A DNA stretch of 64,000 nt, taken from the NCBI GenBank assembly GCA_942493375.1, contig OW818698.1:5394001-5458000 (forward strand), read 5' to 3'. The notes beneath the pieces were generated by a model that was not told the origin of the DNA, did no database searches, and was given only the letters and a program-made list of their open reading frames with translations. Numbering within the stretch: the stretch's first letter is position 1; the number at the start of each line of letters is the position of its first letter. This document shows, one piece after another, positions 9,036 to 18,196 of the stretch. This DNA comes from G942493375 sp942493375. GTDB taxonomy: Bacteria > Armatimonadota > UBA5829. A program made the position numbers and the translations under genes.

Positions 9036-9097
9036 AATAGAAGCCTGTTCCTTCCTGAAGTCCGAAGTCTGAAGCCTGAAGCCTGAAGCCTCTCCCG

Positions 9098-12000
9098 TCA
9101 TAATTTCCCTTCGACCTTCACCACCGGCCTCAGCATAACCGGACCAATCAAACCAGACTCCAGAAGTTGGGAGTCCTTTGTGTAGTGGTGCCAGGTTGTG
9201 AATGTATACCGTCCGGTTGGACTTGGTTTACCTTCAAGCACCCAGTCAGGCCACTTCACAAGCTGCATGCCATTCCACTCGCGGTCCTCCGGCAGTTGTT
9301 CATCACCAATCAACCGGTTAGGCCACAGGTTTGTTACCCGAATTTCCATGTGGTTGCTGCCTGCATGCACACAATTAGTGATATCAACCCGGAACGGTGG
9401 CTTCCACAATATTCCAAGGTATTTTCCGTTGATTGTCACTTGTGCAAAGTTCTTCACATTGCCCAGATCCAGGTATATTCCCTTGCCTTTGCCAATCATT
9501 GATGCCGGAACATTCAATTCCTTAACGTAAGTAGCTGTGCCTGAGAAATACTTTACACCGATGTCCGGATGATCCGGCCAGGAGATCAGTTCAGGCAGTG
9601 TGACTTTAGCCGGAGCTCCCCAGTTCGGAGGGAACCTCAGTTCCCACGGACCGTCAACATTCACGTTCGCAGGTAAGTCAGATACCTTTGCACTGACTAC
9701 TTTTCCAGATGCACTCTTAAGCTGCACACTGCCTGGTTCCCAGAATGTGATCTGCGGCTTATTGTTTTTAATAATAATCTCGCTTTGGGGAACAGCTGAT
9801 ACACGTTCTCCAGACATCCGATAGAAGCCATCAGGTATGGAAAGCATGCTGTTTTCAGCAACTATTGCTGTTGCAGGTTTGCCATCCAGTGTGTAGTCAA
9901 CCCGCATACGTTTCAAATGCATCGATGCCGGATCACCAGCTAGCTCATTGCTTGCTGTAACATATATCGAATTACTCTTAACTAGTGATGTCAGTTTGTT
10001 TGTAACATCGACGCTACCTGCACCATCAAGTGCTTCATATACAGCCTTCTTTATTATCAATTCAGGCAAAGCATTAGTAATAGCTTTAGACAGGTCCTCT
10101 GTTCGCTTTACAACGACAAAATGATCTTTCTTTACAGCTTGTTTTTTGAACACAACAAATACAGATCCGGTAGGCTCAAAGCTCAGAGGAATCGTAATAC
10201 ATCCATTTTTCTCCGAGTATACTGGAGCTGGCTTCATCTGACCGGTTTCCGCATCCCACAGTTCCGGAACTTTCCCGCTTACACGGAATGTGCAATAAGC
10301 TTCACGTGCCTGTTTGAGCGGATTAGCTACGAAGTAAACGTCCGCATTAGCAACACGGCGATGAATATATGGCACACGATCTATTGAAGACTCGAAATCA
10401 GGCTTGAGCCCCATATTAGCAAACACCTGGGTCAGAGGCTTGTTCCAGATGATTCGTCCTTTGCCATACTTAACCTCGGTCACTGTCTGACCGTCGCATT
10501 TGCCCCAGAGTTCGCTGGCAAGTGAAGCAATTTCATCATCACAAGCCGGATAATTCTTCAGGCTTGGTGAACGGACAGGCTTAGTCCCAACGACTGTTGC
10601 CCCATCAGCTACCAGTTGTTTGATCTTGCGCAGGAGTTCAGGTGTCATCGTCTCATCAGGAGGAAGAATCAGAATCCGGTATGACATCCCATCGGGCAGG
10701 ACTATCTTCCCGTTCTTGACTACCATCCGCTTCATAATGACTTCACGGTTGCAGCCGTCATAGTCATAACCCTGAGGAAGTGCCGGATTGCCTGCTCGCA
10801 GGCTGACTGGAGTGGATTCACCGACAAAATACGCTGCGTCTGCAACGAATAACCCCTGAGAGAGCATATACTGGCATCTTGCCAGATATTGCAGCCATGC
10901 CGAACTCTGTTCCCACCATGTAACCGTCCGCTCAAAATGGAATCCCCACTGCCCCATAGTCATGCCGGGGAAACGGTTCATCCAGGGCTGGTGGGCATAC
11001 CTGTGGAAGATAAAACGGTTGACACCCATGCAGTAGTTCAAATCACCTTGTGCTTTTAAGGAGTAGGGGTCATTCGTCCATTTGCCGTTTTCAGGAGACG
11101 CAGTGAATGACTCAGTCGCAACATATTTCCTGCCATAAGTGTGGGCAATGGACGCAGCCAGCTTGCATGTGCCGTCAGCTCCACCGCCGGACCAGAACTC
11201 ACCCATCGGAATATCAGCCTGGCCGCCATATCCAATGTCTTCAAATGTGCCGTTGCCGTAAGGCTCAACAGATGCAGTCAAACCAGCCTTGTGGCAGAGT
11301 TCGGTAAACCGCAGGCAGTAGTTTTCCGCGAACATATCCGATATAACCCGCCGCACATCCCACAGGAACCGCTCAGTCTGCTCCACGCTACCTATCACGC
11401 GACCTGTGTATGCAGGCAAATAGGGGATCATATCATAGCCACATCGCTTCTTGAACTCTTCAGGGAGCTTTACTGTCCAGTTCTGGCTGCCTACTTCGTA
11501 GCTGTCGATCAGAGAGTCCATTAGCCCTTTACCGGCCAGAGGACCGATATCATCCAGCAGTTTCTCCATCATTCCTGCAAAGTGCAGGTCCATTGCTTCC
11601 CTGCTGAGCTTATCGACTTCCGGTCCTGTGCCTTCGATCGGCGCCGGGTGGTTATTCTTACCAGTAGGAGTATGTCCCATACGCAGGATTGTCCAATCAC
11701 CAGCCGGTACATCCCAGTTCAAACGACCATCAGTTCCAACCTTGTTTGTCAGGTCGATTACATCCTCAGGTCGAAAAACACCACTTGCCGGGATTGTTGC
11801 ACTTGTGTCGAGAGAAATCCCGTCTGTCCGTTCAAAAGCAGCTTTACCTACACTGTTGCTGATCCGTGCTTCGGTACCGGAGGGTTTCTTCATCGCATAT
11901 ACTGCTATGTCCTGGTAGAACTCCCAGCGGGTAGTCGGTTGAGGGAGTAGGTCAGAAAACTTCGAAGGACCGGAAACATTCGTTTCAGTAGTAACCACGA

Positions 12001-12454
12001 TCTGCATTGCGTGTTCAGGTGTATTCCATTTACCGCCGCTGCTGGACCAGCCTGCGCAGTTCTCAATTGAGAGGAATAGTCCCAGCCGATGTGCTTCCGT
12101 CACCGCGTGCTTGAACATCGCACGAAATTCCGGGGTCATAAACCTGACCGGACCGGCAGGGATCTCACAGTCAACGATGACGATGGTCGCGCCGCCAACA
12201 CCCGCCTGCTTCATTGCCTCAAGGTCTGCTGTGAGTCCTTCTTTGGTGATGTTGCCATTCATCCAGTGCCACCAAACCTGCGGTTTAGCAGACATTGGAG
12301 GAGACACAAACTCCTTCGCCAGATTAGGTCTCTGTGCCGAACTGGTCTGTGCATCAGATATCTCGTCCGCACACAAACTCCCGCCAACCAGCATCATCAG
12401 CCCAACAACAACCGCAACCCCCCGAAACCCCGAATACACTCCACGCAACACCAT
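9098..12454 (-). CDS. Secreted alpha-L-rhamnosidase, glycoside hydrolase family 106
   Basis: Expected to cleave alpha-L-rhamnosyl residues from plant or microbial polysaccharides. N-terminal signal peptide (VAVVVGLMMLVGG...CADE), then the GH106 hallmark start of the barrel: VWWHWMNGNITKEGL, FLSIENCAGWSSSGGKW, SLIDSYEVGSQNW, VATESFTA. A C-terminal beta-sandwich (residues ~930-1115; YLGILWKPPFRVDITN, WPNRLIGDEQLPEDREW) resembles the jelly-roll domain common to GH2 and GH106. Length ~1118 residues is usual. ATG 12454 is chosen over 12472 because GGGGGG lies six bases before it. It shares strand with the SGNH and GH2 genes further upstream. Confidence 0.85.
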   Translation of the reverse strand: MVLRGVYSGFRGVAVVVGLMMLVGGSLCADEISDAQTSSAQRPNLAKEFVSPPMSAKPQVWWHWMNGNITKEGLTADLEAMKQAGVGGATIVIVDCEIPAGPVRFMTPEFRAMFKHAVTEAHRLGLFLSIENCAGWSSSGGKWNTPEHAMQIVVTTETNVSGPSKFSDLLPQPTTRWEFYQDIAVYAMKKPSGTEARISNSVGKAAFERTDGISLDTSATIPASGVFRPEDVIDLTNKVGTDGRLNWDVPAGDWTILRMGHTPTGKNNHPAPIEGTGPEVDKLSREAMDLHFAGMMEKLLDDIGPLAGKGLMDSLIDSYEVGSQNWTVKLPEEFKKRCGYDMIPYLPAYTGRVIGSVEQTERFLWDVRRVISDMFAENYCLRFTELCHKAGLTASVEPYGNGTFEDIGYGGQADIPMGEFWSGGGADGTCKLAASIAHTYGRKYVATESFTASPENGKWTNDPYSLKAQGDLNYCMGVNRFIFHRYAHQPWMNRFPGMTMGQWGFHFERTVTWWEQSSAWLQYLARCQYMLSQGLFVADAAYFVGESTPVSLRAGNPALPQGYDYDGCNREVIMKRMVVKNGKIVLPDGMSYRILILPPDETMTPELLRKIKQLVADGATVVGTKPVRSPSLKNYPACDDEIASLASELWGKCDGQTVTEVKYGKGRIIWNKPLTQVFANMGLKPDFESSIDRVPYIHRRVANADVYFVANPLKQAREAYCTFRVSGKVPELWDAETGQMKPAPVYSEKNGCITIPLSFEPTGSVFVVFKKQAVKKDHFVVVKRTEDLSKAITNALPELIIKKAVYEALDGAGSVDVTNKLTSLVKSNSIYVTASNELAGDPASMHLKRMRVDYTLDGKPATAIVAENSMLSIPDGFYRMSGERVSAVPQSEIIIKNNKPQITFWEPGSVQLKSASGKVVSAKVSDLPANVNVDGPWELRFPPNWGAPAKVTLPELISWPDHPDIGVKYFSGTATYVKELNVPASMIGKGKGIYLDLGNVKNFAQVTINGKYLGILWKPPFRVDITNCVHAGSNHMEIRVTNLWPNRLIGDEQLPEDREWNGMQLVKWPDWVLEGKPSPTGRYTFTTWHHYTKDSQLLESGLIGPVMLRPVVKVEGKL

Positions 12455-12476
12455 ATCAATCCCCCCGATCATTTCT

Positions 12477-12709
12477 GGGATTTTTTGACAGGATTAACAA
12501 GATTAACAGGATTTACACGATCAATTATATACACACTAACTTATAAGAAACCCACCAACCCAATTCCCCCTTGGAGAAGGGGGCCAGGGGGATTGATTCC
12601 CTTCACTTTCAACTTTCAACTTTCAACACAACTCTCAACTTCCCTTCAGGATCTCATCCAACCCACATCTATCTTCCTGTTAATCTTGTTAATCCTGTCA
12701 AAAAATCCC
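12477..12709. repeat. 233-bp element bounded by perfect 35-bp inverted repeats (MITE-like)
   Basis: Arms 12477-12511 and 12675-12709 are exact reverse complements (GGGATTTTTTGACAGG...). They fill the whole 12455-12715 gap between two minus-strand genes. The interior contains a copy of repeat F7 (12561-12604) and CTTTCAACTTTCAAC tandem sequence, with no ORF. One arm alone also occurs at 22563-22594, so the arm is a dispersed unit; either a non-autonomous element or two opposed copies of a short repeat. Confidence 0.7.
12561..12604. repeat. Dispersed repeat F7, copy 1
   Basis: CCCCCTTGGAGAAGGGGG hairpin followed by an AGGGGGATTGATTCCCTT tail. A near-identical 44-base copy lies at 21475-21518 after another glycosidase gene. 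Confidence 0.8.
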
Positions 12710-12715
12710 TGATAA

Positions 12716-14230
12716 CTAAAACAACCCTTCACTAGTAATAAACGAAACTCCATCCAGGTAAATCTGCGCTGTCTTTGGTGGTTTCTGCAGCGTCACATTG
12801 CCGTTCTTAGTTATCAGCAGCACTACAAATTCATCACGCGCAACCCCACCAGCGCATACAACAGTAGTTACTTGATTGAATGGCCGATATCCTTCAGGCA
12901 ATGTAAACAGCAGCGTCCCTGGAGTCAGTGTTCCACTGGTTATGTTTCCCTGGAAGTAAACAAACTCATCACGCTTTGCTATCCGAGCACCGCCGTCCGT
13001 TGCACCGTCTACCCAGGAATTCTGGAATTTCGGTGACATGAATGCAGCCGGAGCCTTGGCGCTGCCACCGTTGGCTGCTGTCCATGTTCCCCAGGCTGTT
13101 CCTCCGGTTTTACTGGTCCGGATCGACACCTGTGAAGCTGCCGTCTCCCAGGAAGTCAGATACTGCACCGTTATCCCGTCTGGAGCCCGGACAGTCATCA
13201 CCATCCCATCGATCGGCCACTTTACAGCACTCCCAGCAGCCCTGCATACACTTATACCATATGGATAAGCAGACGGCAGTTCCTCACCGTTTCTCTGGCT
13301 CATTGAACCCAGGTTTTGCAGGTTATTAAAAGCATAGTTCCGCACCCCAGGCACTGCCAGAGCATCAGCTAGTCTTCCCCAAATCCAGGAATTAGCAATC
13401 TCCAGTGGATGCACGGTATTGCCGAAACTGACAGGATCGTGGAAATTGGGGTCAGTTCGGAAAGGGTCATCCATCCATCCGGGTGTTATTGGGGCAGATG
13501 GCTTAACAGTATCATTCCAAGTCCCGCCGGCGCCGTTTCGTGCATCTGCAATGTATCCCGCTGTATCGAAATAGAAGCACTGATAGTCACGCGCAGCCTG
13601 CCGAAGCGCCTGCCGTTGAGGCCACGCCTGGGTCTCATCCCGCTTGTGGGAAGTGTCTCCGACTGCATTTGATATCTTTATCACAATAGCTGTCTGCATA
13701 TATGTTCTCAGAGAACGGATATGCGCCAGCTTCTCCCTGTATATCTTAATGAACTCGTCTACAGGCTCAGTATCGTTTATTCCAAAGCTGATAATAATAC
13801 ATTGAGCTGCCTTTATATTCTCATCAGACACATGGAACTGCGCAACCGTTGTCCCGCTGACAGACAGGTTAGTAATATTAGCTTCAAACCCTCGTTGCCT
13901 GAGCTGGGTTAACAATATGTTCTGAGGCAGATAAGCGCCGTCTGTAATGTAAGCCCCGGCAATGGTAGAGTCCCCATCCAAAAAAATCGCAGGAGGCTTC
14001 GCAGCATCCTGGTTCTTCCAGCTCATATGCAATGCATACAAATACTCTTCGCCGAATGTCCGCTGGTATTTATCATTCTCCGGGAAGATATTCAAATAAC
14101 TCCCCTTGGCCGGGTTCTTAGGATCCACCGGAACCATCCCAACCTCCGCAGATTCAGCAACATCCGACATCAACACGCCTCCAACAATCACAAATAGTGC
14201 AATCAAACCAATCTTCAAAATCACCCGCAT
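12716..14230 (-). CDS. Secreted SGNH/GDSL-type hydrolase
   Basis: Probable esterase, for example removing acetyl groups from polysaccharides. Signal peptide at the N-terminus (ILKIGLIALFVIVGGVLM). Block I is AIFLDGDSTIAGAY with the nucleophile Ser, block III is FGINDTEP, and a His in NTVHPLEIANSW suits block V. Residues from ~320 to the end are a separate beta-rich domain (VSIRTSKTGGTAWGTWTAANGG) of the type found in tail-fibre or surface-binding proteins. ATG 14230 is preferred to 14248 since AAGGCGGAG precedes it. It sits between rhamnosidase and GH2 genes on one strand, fitting a joint role in glycan breakdown. Confidence 0.75.
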   Translation of the reverse strand: MRVILKIGLIALFVIVGGVLMSDVAESAEVGMVPVDPKNPAKGSYLNIFPENDKYQRTFGEEYLYALHMSWKNQDAAKPPAIFLDGDSTIAGAYITDGAYLPQNILLTQLRQRGFEANITNLSVSGTTVAQFHVSDENIKAAQCIIISFGINDTEPVDEFIKIYREKLAHIRSLRTYMQTAIVIKISNAVGDTSHKRDETQAWPQRQALRQAARDYQCFYFDTAGYIADARNGAGGTWNDTVKPSAPITPGWMDDPFRTDPNFHDPVSFGNTVHPLEIANSWIWGRLADALAVPGVRNYAFNNLQNLGSMSQRNGEELPSAYPYGISVCRAAGSAVKWPIDGMVMTVRAPDGITVQYLTSWETAASQVSIRTSKTGGTAWGTWTAANGGSAKAPAAFMSPKFQNSWVDGATDGGARIAKRDEFVYFQGNITSGTLTPGTLLFTLPEGYRPFNQVTTVVCAGGVARDEFVVLLITKNGNVTLQKPPKTAQIYLDGVSFITSEGLF

Positions 14231-14332
14231 AAACTCCGCCTTTATCATATATATGCATATAGTATACAGCAGTAAGGGAAAGGACGCTGCATTTTTTATG
14301 TGGATAGAATCCAGTATATGCCGGGGAGTTAT

Positions 14333-14393
14333 GTCATTCTGAATGCAATGAAGAATCTCAAGAAAGCAGATTCTTCATTGCATTCAGAATGAC
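14333..14393. repeat. Palindromic dispersed repeat F1, diverged copy
   Basis: Perfect 26-bp arms 14333-14358 and 14368-14393 with a 9-base loop, beginning GTCATTCTGAATGCAATG. It shares the outer GTCAT(C/T)CTGA and the GAAGAATCT/GAAGGATCT core with the copies at 1731 and 43417 but has a different middle, showing compensatory change in both arms. Confidence 0.85.
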
Positions 14394-14413
14394 AGGATTG
14401 GCATAACAGATTC

Positions 14414-17400
14414 TTAATAATCCGCCCCGCAGTTAGTCAACAGCGTAGTAATATAGCGGTCTGATCTGGACTGTATATCCGGTATACCAACTGTATCCCA
14501 CCGCACCTGGTCAACCAAATAGAACCCTTTGGAACCCGGTTGCGAAATACGCACTAATCCTGCTCCAGGCGATGTGATAGTCACTCCCTTGTTAGTGATA
14601 GACGGATACTGCTGCCCGGCATCTGTTGGCAGGATGCCTGTGTGTGCAGGTTCGGCATATAAAACTTCAACAGAACCCCCGGTTGGAGGGGTAATGACAT
14701 CCGTTACGATGGACTGACTCCACGCCTGTGTCCGCCAGTCAGTCAGATACGGCCAGAATGTTTCCCAGTTACTCAATCCATCACAGATCTGATTGTTCCC
14801 CTTGCGTTCCAGCTGAGGGTGCTGTAGAGAAGTAGCACGTGTCTGCAGGCTGACCCCGGTAAGTGCAGACGCAAATGGAGATGAAACGCTGTCCAGACGG
14901 TGTAGATACACTATTCCACCCTTATTAACGAACTCCTTTAACAAAGCCCGGTTGCTCTCTATTCCCAGCCACATATCTGCTTCATTAGCTACTAAAATCA
15001 CCGAATACCGCTCTGCCAGGTTGTCTGTTGCAAGCATCAATTCCCAACGGACCCCTATCTTGGACAGCACCGCCAGCATCGGACTCTCCGGAGCAGCTAC
15101 AACACAGACAGGTTTACGCGGAGGGTTACGAACAGCACTTGCTGCATAATTCAACAGGTTCTGGAGCAAGACTTTACAGATCGGTTCCAGGTCCAGTTTA
15201 TCAAACAGCAGAAGTCTGCAAAGAATCGTGCAACCCAGACCATCCGGGATCTCACACAGTGGAGTATCCCCAAGCCCCTGGTTGCGTCCTCCTGTATCAA
15301 CAATAACTCTCACTGCCCCTGCACTTGGTTTTACCCAGTTACCCTTAGTCACATAATGATTCTTCGCCCACCATTTCAAGTCATCATTCTGAATGTTCAC
15401 CATCAGTGGATGATGGGGTGAACGAATGAATGCAATAGTCGAATCAACATCCTTCACGTCAGCTACTGCACGATCAAGCCATGGAATCGTTGCTTGAAGC
15501 CCATCTACCAGAATCGTCCCGCCTTTCTGTATCCATATCTTTACAGACTCAATGTCCGATTGGGTGAGAGCCTGGTCTGCCAGTGTATTAGGAGGCACAA
15601 TGATCAAACCGGGTGTAGTGCGAATTGCTTCACGCAGCGATGAATACCGGGTTACAGTAATCCCGTTATTTGTCAGTTTTCCCATTGTCTGTGTAGAATT
15701 GTTGCCGATGATCATAACTCTGAATCCTGAAGGCGTCTGCAGTGGCATTTTAGTTGGAAATATAGATATCTCCTGCACTATGCTATCCACTCGAACCCCT
15801 GCAAGTGACAGGTCGAGAACAAGCTGCATATCCCTCCTCTGGGAAACATTCGGGCAGGTGAAATTTATAGACAACCGGGTAAGGACTCCCGGCTGCGCAG
15901 TAAACCTGGTACTGTCACGCAGAAGTGTCTGGTTGCCATCTTCCAGCTTCCAGCTAAGGATAAACTTCGATGGTGCAAGCACGTCATCATTGTATACAGT
16001 CACCGTTCTATCCAGCCGCTGTCCGGACCTGAAATTGTGTGTGTATTCTTTTATCCTTACGCAGACAGGTTTCAGATAATCCCGCAGCTTCGGTCCCAGC
16101 GGAGTCAGAGGATCTCCTCTATAAGTATCCCAGGCAGCAAACCCGCTGACGTGATTGAAATATCTATACCCCTCCATCTGGAATCCATAATTCATTGCCT
16201 CTGCAGTATATAGCCCGTCTGCTTTCCCGAATAAATCCTCAAAGCATTTGTCATTGGTCAAAAATGCCTGAGCAAACGGACTGTTGATGACAGCTCCTGT
16301 ACCGAATTCGCCTATATACCAGGGCTTACTTTTGTCCGGAATCCCTTTACCATAAGCAAACCCCGGCAGAAGTTTATCAGGTGTAGTCTCACCAAATACA
16401 TATCCGGCATTCGGAAAATCAAGAATCTTCAATGCATTCCGCCCAGGTTCTGCAACATCATAGTTGTGGATATTCACTACCTGGACGTCAAAAACAGAAC
16501 TGGGGCTATCGAGATTCTTTTTGGAAATATCCCGCAGGTCAGCATCACCCTCATGCATCACCGGTCTGGTAGGGTCAAGAACCCGTGCTTTAGCTTCCAG
16601 GTCAAACAGATACTTTCCAATAGGATCCTCAGGAGAAGTCAGCAGCACTTCGTTCTCAATATTCCACATCACAATAGATGGATGGTTTCGCAGGTATTTG
16701 ATCTGGCTTTGCTGGAATTTAAGCGCGTTCTGCCAGAAAACTGGATTGGAGTAGTCATATTTCTGGTTGAAATAGAAAGGTATCTCGCTGATAATCAGAG
16801 TACCTTTCTCATCAGCCATATCGTAATAGGATTCCATTCCCCCCGAGCACATTCGAATAATATTGAAGTTGTTAGCTTTAAACCAGTCCAGTGCTGTAGA
16901 TACATAGGCATCCCCAAGTCGAGCATGCCAGATGCTTTCACCCCGCAGGTTCTGCCTGACTCCGTTCAGCACAAACCAGCTCTGTGTTTTTGCATTGTTC
17001 TGTTCAATCCAAAACTCCCTGAACCCGAACCTGGTCTGCAGAGAGTCCAGCAGATCACCATTTTCCCTGAGATTGGTAGTAAATGAATAAAGCTGAGGGT
17101 TCCCCGGTCTCCACAGAACAGGGTCAGACCATGGTAATTTCAGTGTAGCCACAATCTCGCTGCGTGCCGGAACAGTTACACTGGATTCCGGAAGCCGCTT
17201 AACTGCTGTGTTGTCCTTCCATTTCCTAATCTGAGTCGCCAACACTACAGTGTGCGCCGATGTGTCATTGTTCCGAATAGTAACCACCGCAGTAAACTGC
17301 CAATTGCGGACCGATGTGCTTATTGATACATCAGTAACTCTTACCACCGGAACCGCACGCAGCCTCACATCACCATAAATCCCATACATCATCCATGTAG

Positions 17401-17920
17401 CATATGCAATCGGTCCCAGCATAGACTTTTCAGGAACAGATTCAATGGAGATCGAATTGCGTGACCTATCCAGAGTCGGATTAAGCAGGATCGACCAGTC
17501 CATAGAAGCAATCCACAATACATTCGTACCTTTCCAGTTCACTGCCTGTGTCAGGTCAACATCAAAAGCCGCTGCTGCCCCTACATGAGCGCCCACCTGC
17601 TTGCCATTGAGATACACATCCGCCCCATACGCAACAGGTCCCACATCCAGAACTACTCTCTTGCCTTTCCAATCAGCCGGTAGATCTAAAAGTTTCCGGT
17701 ACCATGTCAAAGGATTAGGATGGCTTAAAGTATCAATCGCAGACCAAGTGGATTGATTGTCAGGCAGAATCGTAGGATCCCGGCTGCCCGGTACAAACAT
17801 CTCCCAACCTTGCCCCGGAGACAGCAATACATCCTCCCGTAAAGCAGCACCCGCTGTATTCCAACCACCAGCCAATACAACCGCAAACAATATAAATGTC
17901 AACAAACACGCTCTACTCAA
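14414..17920 (-). CDS. Secreted glycoside hydrolase family 2 protein (beta-galactosidase/glucuronidase-like)
   Basis: A ~1168-residue retaining glycosidase. Order: signal peptide (CLLTFILFAVVLAGG), GH2 jelly roll (WYRKLLDLPADWKGKRVVLD, GADVYLNGKQVG), Ig-like domain, then barrel with NNFNIIRMCSGG, MWNIENEV (acid/base Glu) and WYIGEFGTG (candidate nucleophile Glu). The C-terminal ~400 residues have Rossmann-like segments (IIVPPNTLADQALTQ, GTILVDG), perhaps glutamine-amidotransferase-like as in some large GH2 or GH42 proteins. The frame opens at 17947, but TTG 17920 follows GAGAGG with good spacing and leaves a clean signal peptide; the start is uncertain. Exact sugar unknown. Confidence 0.8.
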   Translation of the reverse strand: MSRACLLTFILFAVVLAGGWNTAGAALREDVLLSPGQGWEMFVPGSRDPTILPDNQSTWSAIDTLSHPNPLTWYRKLLDLPADWKGKRVVLDVGPVAYGADVYLNGKQVGAHVGAAAAFDVDLTQAVNWKGTNVLWIASMDWSILLNPTLDRSRNSISIESVPEKSMLGPIAYATWMMYGIYGDVRLRAVPVVRVTDVSISTSVRNWQFTAVVTIRNNDTSAHTVVLATQIRKWKDNTAVKRLPESSVTVPARSEIVATLKLPWSDPVLWRPGNPQLYSFTTNLRENGDLLDSLQTRFGFREFWIEQNNAKTQSWFVLNGVRQNLRGESIWHARLGDAYVSTALDWFKANNFNIIRMCSGGMESYYDMADEKGTLIISEIPFYFNQKYDYSNPVFWQNALKFQQSQIKYLRNHPSIVMWNIENEVLLTSPEDPIGKYLFDLEAKARVLDPTRPVMHEGDADLRDISKKNLDSPSSVFDVQVVNIHNYDVAEPGRNALKILDFPNAGYVFGETTPDKLLPGFAYGKGIPDKSKPWYIGEFGTGAVINSPFAQAFLTNDKCFEDLFGKADGLYTAEAMNYGFQMEGYRYFNHVSGFAAWDTYRGDPLTPLGPKLRDYLKPVCVRIKEYTHNFRSGQRLDRTVTVYNDDVLAPSKFILSWKLEDGNQTLLRDSTRFTAQPGVLTRLSINFTCPNVSQRRDMQLVLDLSLAGVRVDSIVQEISIFPTKMPLQTPSGFRVMIIGNNSTQTMGKLTNNGITVTRYSSLREAIRTTPGLIIVPPNTLADQALTQSDIESVKIWIQKGGTILVDGLQATIPWLDRAVADVKDVDSTIAFIRSPHHPLMVNIQNDDLKWWAKNHYVTKGNWVKPSAGAVRVIVDTGGRNQGLGDTPLCEIPDGLGCTILCRLLLFDKLDLEPICKVLLQNLLNYAASAVRNPPRKPVCVVAAPESPMLAVLSKIGVRWELMLATDNLAERYSVILVANEADMWLGIESNRALLKEFVNKGGIVYLHRLDSVSSPFASALTGVSLQTRATSLQHPQLERKGNNQICDGLSNWETFWPYLTDWRTQAWSQSIVTDVITPPTGGSVEVLYAEPAHTGILPTDAGQQYPSITNKGVTITSPGAGLVRISQPGSKGFYLVDQVRWDTVGIPDIQSRSDRYITTLLTNCGADY

Positions 17921-18196
17921 AATCAACCCTCTCAGTCCAAACCACAAAAAGCACCGACGACTATTCTAATATACTACCTCATAATTAGACGCATCCACTC
18001 ACCCCAACCTCAATATATTTATAAGCTAACACAAATCACCACTCATACAATATACTGCCATTCCCTTCACTCTCAACTTCCAATCTCTATCCACCCCATC
18101 CCTTCCCTTCACTTTCAACTATCAACTTTCCACTTTCCATTAACCCCGCTATACTGAGAATATAATATTGATAAGTCGCCCAAGTTGAGGTTGATA

